DNA of 64,000 nucleotides from Muribaculaceae bacterium (GTDB lineage: Bacteria > Bacteroidota > Bacteroidia > Bacteroidales > Muribaculaceae). Every line of letters begins with the position of its first letter. The stretch's first letter is position 1. The DNA lies in assembly GCA_022509085.1 (NCBI GenBank), contig JAFLTW010000007.1, forward strand, positions 1 to 64,000, in the 5' to 3' direction. Of this stretch, positions 16,196 through 23,967 are shown one piece after another. The position numbers and the translations under genes are program-made. The notes beneath the pieces were generated by a model. It did not search any database and was not told the DNA's origin. It was given only the letters and a program-made list of their open reading frames with translations.

Positions 16196-16696
16196 ATGAA
16201 ACAACTAACCATACTGATATCAATGATTACTTTGTTATTTTGCTCCTGCAACAATAACAAAGAGCCCGATTTAGAGATCAATCTTCCTATCAATTCAGAA
16301 TTTATTCCTGCGTCTATTGAAATCAATAGAGCTGAAATGAATGAGCAGGAAAGAGAGGAGATAAAGAATTTAGTTAACAATAGACATATTGTTAATGATA
16401 TTTCCGAATTACCGGATGACCCAATAGGCCAGAATGAGGCTTTCCATAAAATCAATTTTCAGGAAAATACATTGCTAATAATGTATGTTTATCACAGGTG
16501 GAGTATCGACACCTACGCTAACCGATTTTATAGAAACACCGGGGATAATAGCTATAACTGGATAGTTAAACTCGGAGTAACAACGGATGAGGATAATGAA
16601 ACAGAAGTTGTTCAGCTTACGAGGTTTGCAATTCTTGTAAGGAAATTACCCGCAGACGCTGATATTGAAATATGGCGGAGTCTGACAGAATTTTGA
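16196..16696 (+). CDS. Lipoprotein of unknown function
   Basis: 166 residues with a signal sequence and lipobox (LLFCSC, Cys near 18), followed by an acidic stretch (NNNKEPDLEINLP). The mature part, about 145 residues, resembles no family I recognise; it has mixed helix and strand patterns and aromatic-rich segments (MYVYHRWSIDTY). It is a single-gene unit with its own -7 box. It should sit in the outer membrane. Confidence 0.6.
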   Translation: MKQLTILISMITLLFCSCNNNKEPDLEINLPINSEFIPASIEINRAEMNEQEREEIKNLVNNRHIVNDISELPDDPIGQNEAFHKINFQENTLLIMYVYHRWSIDTYANRFYRNTGDNSYNWIVKLGVTTDEDNETEVVQLTRFAILVRKLPADADIEIWRSLTEF

Positions 16697-16770
16697 CCGA
16701 GCCCCTTAAGTGCGTATTTTTACACACCGGCCTTTATGATGAGAGGCGATTGAGCGGCAATAGAAGCCTG

Positions 16771-17532
16771 CTATTTGTGAAGCCTGGTTTGTAAATATTG
16801 CGCTAATCCGAAGAAATATCGCCTGAAACCGGGTTGATATCCCAGTAATCTGTCAAACCAATCAAGCCGCTTATTTATAAATTTAACTGCCATCCCACAG
16901 TAAATTGCGGCAAACAATGTTCCCACTCCAACGATATTCCATCTCCAGGTTCCGAAGAATATAAACATTGAAATTATAGCCGAAAGCACGAGGCATAGAT
17001 CGACATTAATCTTCATGTTTGCAAAAGGTTTACCTGTCAACTTGCTCAATGCCGCAGGCAGTCCCTCACCCGGCATCGTGATTGAGGCACAACGTATTTC
17101 CATTGCCACTCCCAAGGCCATTATTGAGCTTCCCGCTACCATTTCAATAAGCTGGAACGGGATGTTGGAGGTGATGAGAACCGTTGTCATTATCATCGAG
17201 AGGTCAATTAAGACACCGAATACTACACCAATAAACAATTGCAGAAGCTGAATAGGATTGAAATTTTTTCGCAGTACAATAATTTGGCCCAGCACAAGCA
17301 ATACGTTAAGGATGTTCGTGTACATGCCAAGCGTGAGCTGAGGCACCAATCCGTCTTCTCCCGCTAAAGTGAAAGAGTAGGGGAGAGCTGAAATCACACT
17401 GCTTCCAAGGGAGGAACGGATACATATAGCGACACCCAATGCTAATAAGAATAATGACAACAAGAGTAGAATGTGTTGCCATATAAAACCTATTATTCGT
17501 TGTTTGTCAACAGCAATATCCATACTTTTCAT
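16771..17532 (-). CDS. YczE/YitT-like integral membrane protein
   Basis: 253 residues with five to six hydrophobic segments. The pattern ALGVAICIRSSLGSSVISALP followed by a second LGVAMEIRCASITMPGEGLP is the repeated motif of the YczE/DUF6198 group, distantly related to YitT proteins. The function of that group is unknown; some are linked to transport or secretion. The ATG at 17523 (MDIAV) is an alternative start. A minus-strand -7 box (TAATTTTG, bases 17550-17557) lies 18 bases before the start and is part of a sequence shared with 12575-12604. Confidence 0.7.
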   Translation of the reverse strand: MKSMDIAVDKQRIIGFIWQHILLLLSLFLLALGVAICIRSSLGSSVISALPYSFTLAGEDGLVPQLTLGMYTNILNVLLVLGQIIVLRKNFNPIQLLQLFIGVVFGVLIDLSMIMTTVLITSNIPFQLIEMVAGSSIMALGVAMEIRCASITMPGEGLPAALSKLTGKPFANMKINVDLCLVLSAIISMFIFFGTWRWNIVGVGTLFAAIYCGMAVKFINKRLDWFDRLLGYQPGFRRYFFGLAQYLQTRLHK

Positions 17533-17594
17533 ACCTTAGAAATTCACTGCAAAATTACGAAATTTTACTGAGAGAAAGTCCGCTGTACGGCGTG

Positions 17595-18188
17595 CTAAAT
17601 ATCGATGATATTCGGAGATTGTAGAAGACTATAATCTCCGTTCATTATAGCACCGTTGGAGAAGACGGTGCCGTTTTGATTGAGGATGCCGTGTTGGGCA
17701 TGGATATGCCCAAATAAATGCGCTTTAAGATTGAGAGAAGGGAGTTTGGCAAGCAGTTCCTCAGCGCCATAATTGATGTTGTCATCGAAATCCAAAATCC
17801 CATACGCGGGAGAGTGGGTTATCAGGACGTCCGTGTCCGATGGGATATTTTCATAGAATTTAGCCTGACGGTCAGTAACACAATCTTCCATAAACATCGG
17901 CACTCCATAGAATTTAATCCCATCTACCTCTATCCCGGTGTTGCAAAGGTAATGAACATTCGGATCCAATCCGTCAATATTGGCTCCGTAGAGACACGCA
18001 TCGTGGTTGCCGCAGATGAAGATCTTTTGCTTGTATGGCAAATCGCAAAACCAGTTAAGGAAGTCGATTGCCTCGGCTTCCGAACCGGTCATAGTGAAGT
18101 CTCCCGAATGAACTACGACATCAGCCTCGGGCAACCCAGGGAGGCGCCGATGCGCCCCGTGGGTGTCTGATAAATGGAGTATTTTCAT
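17595..18188 (-). CDS. Calcineurin-like metallophosphoesterase
   Basis: 197 residues with the complete set of metal-binding motifs: LSDTHG (D8, H10), HSGDF (D30), GNHD (N61, H62, D63), THSP (H125) and FGHIH (H161, H163). The length matches compact phosphoesterases of the YfcE/MPP group, which cleave phosphodiesters or phosphomonoesters. It is the last gene of a three-gene minus-strand operon and overlaps the gene upstream by 4 bases. The true substrate is unknown; the unknown partners argue that it acts with them. Confidence 0.85.
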   Translation of the reverse strand: MKILHLSDTHGAHRRLPGLPEADVVVHSGDFTMTGSEAEAIDFLNWFCDLPYKQKIFICGNHDACLYGANIDGLDPNVHYLCNTGIEVDGIKFYGVPMFMEDCVTDRQAKFYENIPSDTDVLITHSPAYGILDFDDNINYGAEELLAKLPSLNLKAHLFGHIHAQHGILNQNGTVFSNGAIMNGDYSLLQSPNIIDI

Positions 18189-18460
18189 TCGTGGTATTCT
18201 AATATAGAAGCAACGATATCTATGGCGTTACTATTAATCTTGAAAGAAGAACCATTGACAGGCTCCAATAATCTGCAAATTTCAAATCCTTGTTGATTGG
18301 TAGTTGGAGGGGCCTCCATTCTTCCAATTGAAAACGATTTTGTATCAATGTCAAAAATAAGATATAAGTTTTCAGAAATGTTGTTCTCGTCAATTGCTTT
18401 CTGTACTATTACCTCAATCTTCTCTTTAAAATCATTATGATTGTATTTTTTATCATTCAT
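18185..18460 (-). CDS. Small protein of unknown function
   Basis: 91 residues from the ATG at 18460 (MNDKKYNH). An upstream ATG at 18496 would add 12 residues but would overlap the preceding gene by 44 bases instead of 8, so the shorter form is preferred. The protein is charged and soluble-looking with no membrane segment, and I recognise no family. It overlaps both its neighbours, which indicates tight co-translation with the 398-residue protein and the phosphoesterase. Confidence 0.55.
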   Translation of the reverse strand: MNDKKYNHNDFKEKIEVIVQKAIDENNISENLYLIFDIDTKSFSIGRMEAPPTTNQQGFEICRLLEPVNGSSFKINSNAIDIVASILEYHE

Positions 18461-19649
18461 TTGCACAGCTATTGAAAATTTTGACAATTTTGTCAAATTG
18501 CTCTTGCCCTAAACAGTTCGGAGAAAGGTATTGCGCTCTGTATGTGTTAGGCAGATGAGGAATAATGCGACCATCCTTTTCGAGGGAAGTCCATTTGTTA
18601 CCGAGAAATTCTCGCCAAAGATTTACTGCTCTTGGGACGATGAATATTGTTTCAGGGTTGTTCAACCTTATAAAGTCAATCAGTCTCCGTGTGAATATCT
18701 GGGATGGGAGAAGTACCCCCTTTTTTAAGGGAGCAAAATTGATTGATGAGTAAGGGAGATATTGAATGACGGCAATGTTTTTATAGATGGTTTCTTCGTT
18801 TACACCTGCGTCAGTAAGGAAGTGAAAACGTTTCTTCCAATACCAGTCGCCCATTGCGTTGTAGGCATCGCGAGCTGAAAATCCGAGGGATTTGTTCCAG
18901 TCTTCGGGCATAAAGCTGTTGTATTCCAAACAAAAAGTGCGACGGAAAAATTCCATCACTTCTTCAGCGATGCGAGGTTCATGTTGAAGCATTAAAGGTA
19001 TAACCCTGCCTGCCGGTTCAACCCATCCTGGGTTTTGGCTTAAAACAATAACCTTAGCTTTAAGTGGATTGCCAAGCCAAGGATAAGGAACGGTGTTCAA
19101 AACAAAACGTTCATTATCTTTATGGGTTTCGTTAAATTCGCGTATAAATTCTTCGTCGCCGGGATAGATATACTCTTTCCCTGACAAATCATAAAGCGCA
19201 GCATTGCCGTGAAATTCGGCAACTACTTTCTCCCAGCCATTGGTTTCTTTGAGGTCTTGCTCTGTCTGTTTCATTGGGTCTTTTAAATAATGAGGTTTAG
19301 ATGTATCATTAGGTAGATGATAATAACGAAGGAGGTGGGAAAATAATTCGTCGATAATCCTATCAATTGTCCAATACTGATGCATGGACTCGACTGTATC
19401 TATGCGTCCGCCCCAAAGTTCTGCAAGAAGAATGTTTAAGGTATGCTTCACATTATCTTCTGTCACAGTAAGATGCTCACGATAGGTGGCGTGAATTTCA
19501 GATCGTACATCGTAGCCAGTAGTGAGCAAATAACCGATATCAAGTAGTTTTTGTTCCTTGGTGTTGTAACTAAATTCAGTTCCTATCCAGTCGAAGTAGG
19601 TTCTTCGAGAATACGGAAAACCGAACTCATAAATCCTTTCGTAGTTCAT
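18453..19649 (-). CDS. Unknown protein, possible uracil-DNA-glycosylase-like C-terminal domain
   Basis: 398 residues. The N-terminal about 200 residues are helical and match no family I know. From about residue 205 the pattern KAKVIVLSQNPGWVE recalls the NPG motif at the active site of the uracil-DNA glycosylase superfamily, followed by a fold-compatible series of strands (IAVIQYLPYSS, ETIFIVPRAVNLWREFLG). I cannot see the second catalytic motif (HPS) clearly, so this is a weak suggestion. It heads the operon with the 91-residue protein and the phosphoesterase. Confidence 0.5.
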   Translation of the reverse strand: MNYERIYEFGFPYSRRTYFDWIGTEFSYNTKEQKLLDIGYLLTTGYDVRSEIHATYREHLTVTEDNVKHTLNILLAELWGGRIDTVESMHQYWTIDRIIDELFSHLLRYYHLPNDTSKPHYLKDPMKQTEQDLKETNGWEKVVAEFHGNAALYDLSGKEYIYPGDEEFIREFNETHKDNERFVLNTVPYPWLGNPLKAKVIVLSQNPGWVEPAGRVIPLMLQHEPRIAEEVMEFFRRTFCLEYNSFMPEDWNKSLGFSARDAYNAMGDWYWKKRFHFLTDAGVNEETIYKNIAVIQYLPYSSINFAPLKKGVLLPSQIFTRRLIDFIRLNNPETIFIVPRAVNLWREFLGNKWTSLEKDGRIIPHLPNTYRAQYLSPNCLGQEQFDKIVKIFNSCANE

Positions 19650-19692
19650 CAGATAGAGATTTTAACGTTTCAGATGCAATTATTAATCGCGA

Positions 19693-19756
19693 GTGAGAAT
19701 TTAGTGCAAGTCGGCTGAAAGCCGGTGCGCGGTGCGCAAGCAAAATTGCTCACCGC
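19693..19756 (-). repeat. Single dispersed copy of the 81-bp repeat element
   Basis: Read on the minus strand from 19756, this matches the units at 6847-7251: GCGGTGAG, then CACCG-GCACCGGC, GCCGAC and CTCAC in the same order with one gap. The central hairpin is CGGCTttcAGCCG here and CGGCCtgtGGCCG in the array, so both sides of a base pair changed together. It stands just before the operon starting at 19649. Confidence 0.75.
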
Positions 19757-19878
19757 AAATTTAATAATTTGGTGTATCAAAAATCAATACAAGTTGAAAA
19801 TTCGTAAAAATTTTCCATGTATCGACATTTGCGACAAGTGTATATTATCTTGGTTGCAAAACTCTAATAATAAATAGT

Positions 19879-20076
19879 ATGGAAGAAGATAAGCTAAGGA
19901 TTAAATCTCCGGAAGGAGTACAAAAGTTGATGGAAGAACTGTGGCAACGTCATAAAAGTGGAGAGGCTAAGCCTCGAAACAATATCTTTTGGGTTGATTT
20001 ACCTGCTCCAACGGAGGAAGAACTTGAAGCTTCGCGAAAGTTTATGGAGGATGCCGACAAACAAAGTCAAGAGTAA
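19879..20076 (+). CDS. Small acidic protein of unknown function
   Basis: 65 residues, strongly acidic and helical (TEEELEASRKFMEDADKQSQE). I do not recognise it. It lies 83 bases before the WYL regulator gene and has a separate start region, with a poor -7 candidate (TATCTTGG) upstream. Its size and charge would suit an antitoxin or adaptor, but there is no direct evidence for that. Confidence 0.45.
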   Translation: MEEDKLRIKSPEGVQKLMEELWQRHKSGEAKPRNNIFWVDLPAPTEEELEASRKFMEDADKQSQE

Positions 20077-20089
20077 GAAGATTAATTTT

Positions 20090-20133
20090 TCAAAACTTGT
20101 ATCAAGAATTGAAACAAGTTTTGATTATCTTTG
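20090..20133 (+). promoter_or_regulatory. Operator-like dyad and -7 box of the WYL regulator gene
   Basis: An 11-base perfect inverted repeat (TCAAAACTTGT at 20090-20100, ACAAGTTTTGA at 20114-20124) ends one base before TAT of the -7 box TATCTTTG (20126-20133). It therefore covers the region where polymerase would contact the upstream element, which suggests repression, probably by the WYL protein itself. Confidence 0.6.
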
Positions 20134-20159
20134 CAACCGAAACTTCAATTCCCAGGAAG

Positions 20160-21050
20160 ATGACTCAGACTGAAAAATACATTTGGCTTATCGACACGAT
20201 ATATAAGGCAAAGAAGATTTCTTTGGAGGATATATCGCAGCAATGGAGAGATTATATGGGTTTGAATGTGGATGAGAAACTACATCGGGCCACTTTCAAC
20301 CGTTGGAAGGACGAGATTTATATGCAATTTGGCATAATAATTTCTTGTCAGAGGGTCGGCGGGTATAAATACTACATTGAAAATCCGGAAGTAATCGAGG
20401 AAAACAAGCTCAATAAATGGATGCTCGACACTATTGCCACGGGTAACCTGATCAATAACAATATCTCTGTCAGCACCAGAATTTTGGTTAATAAAATTCC
20501 CTCGGGCAACGTTCATCTGAAAAGTATTATTCATTCTTTGAAAAACAACATAAGGATTGAGATTACTTATCAGCAGTTTGACCGTGAGAGCCACACCTTC
20601 CCCGTAGATCCGTTTTGCCTGAAATTGTTCGAGAACAGATGGTATGTATTGGCGCGGAACAACTGGGGTCAGATTAAGCTTTATTGCCTCGACAGGATAT
20701 TGGAAGTAGTCTTTTACGATGAGCATTTTGAAGTGCCTGAAGATTTCAATGCCGAAGAGTATTTTGCTCCCTATTACGGCATCATCAGAAATGAAAGGCC
20801 CGAGAGAATTGTTATAAGGGCTTATGACGTCCACCGGCATTACATGGCGAGTCTTCCTTTGCACGACAGTCAACGGTTGATAGAGGACACCGGGGAATAT
20901 TCCGATTTTGAATTAACGGTTGCCCCCACCTACGACCTGGTGATGAAATTGCTTTCGTTTGGAGCAATGATAGAAGTGATTGAACCCGTTTCGTTGCGCG
21001 ACACAATGCGAGGCTGGGTTTCAGAGTTATATGAAATGTATAAGAAATGA
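20160..21050 (+). CDS. WYL-domain transcriptional regulator
   Basis: 296 residues from the ATG at 20160, which follows the -7 box at 20126-20133; the upstream in-frame ATG at 20097 lies before that promoter. The N-terminal about 75 residues form a helix-turn-helix (SLEDISQQW, then ATFNRWKDEIYMQFG). The WYL domain is at about residues 120-200 (IEITYQQFDRESHTFPVDPF, LFENRWYVLARN). The C-terminal WCX-like part ends at MRGWVSELYEM. WYL domains bind nucleic acids or nucleotide ligands and often control defence or DNA-damage genes. Likely autoregulated through the dyad upstream. Confidence 0.88.
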   Translation: MTQTEKYIWLIDTIYKAKKISLEDISQQWRDYMGLNVDEKLHRATFNRWKDEIYMQFGIIISCQRVGGYKYYIENPEVIEENKLNKWMLDTIATGNLINNNISVSTRILVNKIPSGNVHLKSIIHSLKNNIRIEITYQQFDRESHTFPVDPFCLKLFENRWYVLARNNWGQIKLYCLDRILEVVFYDEHFEVPEDFNAEEYFAPYYGIIRNERPERIVIRAYDVHRHYMASLPLHDSQRLIEDTGEYSDFELTVAPTYDLVMKLLSFGAMIEVIEPVSLRDTMRGWVSELYEMYKK

Positions 21051-21080
21051 AGCTTGCGGCTTCAAATTTAGAATATAGAG

Positions 21081-21569
21081 ATGAAAGACTTTGCAGCAAT
21101 AGATTTTGAAACAGCCAACGGACGCCGGTCGAGCGTTTGCAGCGTCGGCATAGTGATAGTGCGCGGTGGAGAGATAGTAGACAGATTCTACAGCCTCATC
21201 CGGCCACGCCCCAACTATTACACCGAATGGACTACGGAGATCCATGGACTGACACGCATAGACACTGATGAGGCCGATCGGTTTCCGCAGGTGTGGGCGC
21301 AAGTATGCGACCGTCTGGTCGGGCTACCCTTGGTAGCCCATAACGCCCGTTTCGACGAAGGCTGCCTCAAGGCGGTTTTCGCCGAATACGGCATGGAATA
21401 TCCCGATTATAAATTTCATTGCACGTTGGCCGCATCGCGTCGTTGCCTTCGCCTCCCCAACCACCAACTGCATACCGTCTCCGCCGCATGCGGCTTCGAC
21501 CTTGATAACCATCACCACGCCCTGGCCGATGCCGAAGCCGCTGCAGCCATCGCCCTTAAAATCTTGTAA
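21081..21569 (+). CDS. DEDDh 3'-5' exonuclease (DnaQ-like)
   Basis: 162 residues. The four acidic motifs are visible: AIDFET (D8, E10), HNARFD in the middle and HHALADAEAA near the end, which gives His and Asp of the DEDDh type. The length is that of the free-standing epsilon-like nucleases, without a polymerase or UvrC part. It would trim 3' ends of DNA or RNA. It marks the beginning of the more GC-rich part of the window and is convergent with the AlkD-like gene. Confidence 0.9.
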   Translation: MKDFAAIDFETANGRRSSVCSVGIVIVRGGEIVDRFYSLIRPRPNYYTEWTTEIHGLTRIDTDEADRFPQVWAQVCDRLVGLPLVAHNARFDEGCLKAVFAEYGMEYPDYKFHCTLAASRRCLRLPNHQLHTVSAACGFDLDNHHHALADAEAAAAIALKIL

Positions 21570-21585
21570 AAGTTTAGGTGGGGCT

Positions 21586-22314
21586 CTATTTCTTCTTTAG
21601 ATAATACCGGCGAAGATCTTCGGGAAGTCTTTCGATAGAATAGCGGAGTGCGGTGCGCGGCATCGAGGTGGCGTGACGGTCAAGAAAAGCGATAAGTTCG
21701 TCATAGCCTCCTCTTTTCCCCATTTCTCGAAGCATCCAGCCGGTTGCCTTGTGGATCAAATCATGTTTGTGTGTAAGGAATTTTTGGGAAATCCTTATGG
21801 TGTCGGAATATTGCCCGGCGCGTATCAATGAGAGGGTAGACACGATTGCAACGCGTTGATGCCACAGGGAATCCTGCTTGTCAGCAAATCTGTAGAGGAT
21901 ATCGCGTTGCATGGGATTATCGATCAGCCAGTCTCCGAGAATGTATCCGCAGACTAAGTCTACCAGATCCCAATTGTTACCATAAGGGATATGGTCGATA
22001 TAGGTATTTACAATTTCCCTTACGTCGGCATCATTGCCGGTTTTTTTTGCCCTCTTATAAAGCTCTATGAGCAATAGAAAACCGGCTAACCTTATTTCAT
22101 GCCATTCAGATTTAATAAGGGTGTTGCAGTCATCAATGCTGACGGCTTCCCTATACTTCCTGACGATTTTCCTGGTCTCAGGGACTCGTATCCCCAAAAA
22201 TTTATCTCCGTAGCCATATTCACCCTCGCCGGTCTTGAAGAAGCGGGCGAGGTGGTGTGCCTGTGCAGGATTGCCTAAAGAAAGGAACAGACTTGCTATT
22301 TCATTCGCTTGCAT
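21586..22314 (-). CDS. DNA alkylation repair protein (AlkD-like)
   Basis: 242 residues, nearly all helical, of the AlkD/HEAT-like glycosylase family, which removes bulky or cationic alkylated bases without base flipping. Recognisable segments are GEYGYGDKFLGIRVPETRKIV near the N-terminus, the central NNWDLVDLV with the family Trp-Asp, and HDLIHKATGWMLREMGKRG near the C-terminus. Length is typical. It is convergent with the exonuclease gene and follows the HD-domain gene on the same strand after 25 bases. Confidence 0.9.
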   Translation of the reverse strand: MQANEIASLFLSLGNPAQAHHLARFFKTGEGEYGYGDKFLGIRVPETRKIVRKYREAVSIDDCNTLIKSEWHEIRLAGFLLLIELYKRAKKTGNDADVREIVNTYIDHIPYGNNWDLVDLVCGYILGDWLIDNPMQRDILYRFADKQDSLWHQRVAIVSTLSLIRAGQYSDTIRISQKFLTHKHDLIHKATGWMLREMGKRGGYDELIAFLDRHATSMPRTALRYSIERLPEDLRRYYLKKK

Positions 22315-22339
22315 AGCTCATCAATCACGGCACTACGGA

Positions 22340-22876
22340 TCATCGGCTTTTGGAGGCATCATAGCGATCGGCGTTCATTAGCTTGCGCCAGAGGGGGTTG
22401 CTCTTGTTGGCAAAGAATTCGCGGAGGTCTTCTTTAGGGAGATTATAGCCTCCCATATGGAAGCGGATGGCTTTCCTCTCCTCCGGTGTAAGTTGCAGCC
22501 CGCAGGTTTTTTCAAGGAGTTTCACCGATCTGGAGCCATGGCCTTTGTAATGAAGTTGCTCGTCGGGGCGCTCCTTCCATACGCCTCTCTCGTCCCGGTA
22601 TATCTTCCGAGATTTGCATATGTCGTGGAGAAGGGCTGTGAGGATCATGCTGTCTTCCGGCAGGTCCTCACCCGTAGCCTTTAGCCTGTCGTAGACGCCG
22701 AGGCAATGCTGGGCGAGCCCTCCCGGCCAGTTATGGTGACGGCGAAGGGAGGATGGCATCTCGTAGAAATCGTGTTTCTCGAGATAGGCCAAAACGTCTT
22801 CGATCCCCTGCCTGCCGGTAGAGCGCAGAAGGGTCTCGATTCTTGCCTTGTTTGTCGACTTCTCTTCTTCTGTCAT
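22340..22876 (-). CDS. HD-domain phosphohydrolase
   Basis: 178 residues. The HD metal-binding set is present: RRHHNWPGGLAQH (H47/H48 and H57), LLHDICK (H84, D85) and a later His in YKGHGSRS. The layout resembles the YhaM/KH-HD type of HD proteins acting on nucleotides or nucleic acids. A minus-strand -7 box (TATTTTTG, bases 22902-22909) stands 26 bases before the start. The substrate is unknown. Confidence 0.82.
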   Translation of the reverse strand: MTEEEKSTNKARIETLLRSTGRQGIEDVLAYLEKHDFYEMPSSLRRHHNWPGGLAQHCLGVYDRLKATGEDLPEDSMILTALLHDICKSRKIYRDERGVWKERPDEQLHYKGHGSRSVKLLEKTCGLQLTPEERKAIRFHMGGYNLPKEDLREFFANKSNPLWRKLMNADRYDASKSR

Positions 22877-22983
22877 AAGGCTTGCAACGTGTTTGATTGT
22901 GCAAAAATAATAAATTTTTGAGGTTGGAATGGCTCGGGGTATGAGAATTTTCGTTAATTTCGTAAAGCGGAACAGATAAGTGT

Positions 22984-23595
22984 ATGATTACGGAAGAAGC
23001 AAATGGAATGAAGATAAGGGATGGAAAGGCAGACGACGCTCCGTTTCTGGCGCGTGTCGTAACGGAGGCTATCGGCCGGGAGCTTTGCGTAGGGCTCGCC
23101 GGAAGCGAGAAGCGGCTTCCGCTCGTTGACGAACTTTTTGCCCGGCTTGCTGCCGACCCGACCTCTCAATACAGCTACAGGAATGCACTAATAGCCGTCT
23201 CGGCCAGCGGAGAGCGCGCAGGAGGGATTATCGCCTACGACGGCGCGGATCTCCACCGGCTCCGCAGGGCTTTCGCACGGGAGGCCCGTGAGATTCTGGG
23301 GTGGAATGTCACGGAAGAGGAGTCGGAAAGCTGGGACGATGAAGCCGCTCCCGACGAGATTTATATCGACTCCCTATATGTGGCTCCCGAGTTTCGACGT
23401 CAGGGCGTTGCCTCAGAGTTGCTGAAGGGAGTAAGGAAAAGATTTGAGGGAACGCCAAAACCCTTGGGACTGCTGGTGGAGCCGGAAAATCACAAGGCCC
23501 TCCAGACATATCTCCATTGGGGGTTCCGGCAGGTGGGCATAAGCCACTTCTTCCGTACCCCTATGCTCCATATGCAGAAGGAGTTCCACTCCTAA
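22984..23595 (+). CDS. GNAT-family N-acetyltransferase
   Basis: 203 residues. The N-terminal strand-helix (MKIRDGKADDAPFLARVV) and the acetyl-CoA motif A (YIDSLYVAPEFRRQGVASELL, at about 129-150, with the Q-x-x-G-x-A loop) are clear. A closing pattern (ALQTYLHWGFRQVG) is typical of GNAT motif B. A TAATTTCG box 22 bases upstream supports the ATG at 22984 over the one at 23008. Substrate unknown. Confidence 0.88.
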   Translation: MITEEANGMKIRDGKADDAPFLARVVTEAIGRELCVGLAGSEKRLPLVDELFARLAADPTSQYSYRNALIAVSASGERAGGIIAYDGADLHRLRRAFAREAREILGWNVTEEESESWDDEAAPDEIYIDSLYVAPEFRRQGVASELLKGVRKRFEGTPKPLGLLVEPENHKALQTYLHWGFRQVGISHFFRTPMLHMQKEFHS

Positions 23596-23628
23596 AGGAT
23601 GCCGCTAAAGGATATGCTACCTCAAGCC

Positions 23629-23880
23629 TTATACTATAAGCTTGAGGTGCCCGTGGGCGTTGATGCGGTATCTGTGGGAAACGCCCGTGGTCTGGTTGGC
23701 AACCTCAAACACACAGTCTTCGGGATTGATGGAGAGGTTGGCGTTTTCGAGAGCCGCGGATATGGCGGACTCAATATTGTGAAAACCGCTGTTGGTGGCC
23801 GTGTAGAGGCTGTTGCCGTCAGGGCCGAAGATAGTTACCGATACCTGATTTCCAGGTTTTAATGAATCAAGTGCTTCCAT
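23629..23880 (-). CDS. Small protein of unknown function
   Basis: 83 residues. The sequence looks like a real small domain with alternating strands and a helix (PGNQVSVTIFGPDGNSLY, FHNIESAISAALENANL, DCVFEVANQTTG, RYRINAHGHLKLIV). I recognise no family. A frame on the other strand covers the same bases but reads poorly. Just upstream there is a GGCTCTA-TAGAGCC hairpin (about 23909-23929) of unknown meaning. Confidence 0.6.
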   Translation of the reverse strand: MEALDSLKPGNQVSVTIFGPDGNSLYTATNSGFHNIESAISAALENANLSINPEDCVFEVANQTTGVSHRYRINAHGHLKLIV

Positions 23881-23967
23881 AGTATTAAGATTTTGGTTTG
23901 CATGGCGTGGCTCTATTATGTGTAGAGCCTGGCTCTATTTCTTAAACGTCCGCGAGCGGGGTAATGT

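Noticed and set aside
23599..23862. Plus-strand frame of 87 codons after the GNAT gene
   Set aside because: It is antisense to the 83-residue minus-strand protein, which reads as a much better protein.
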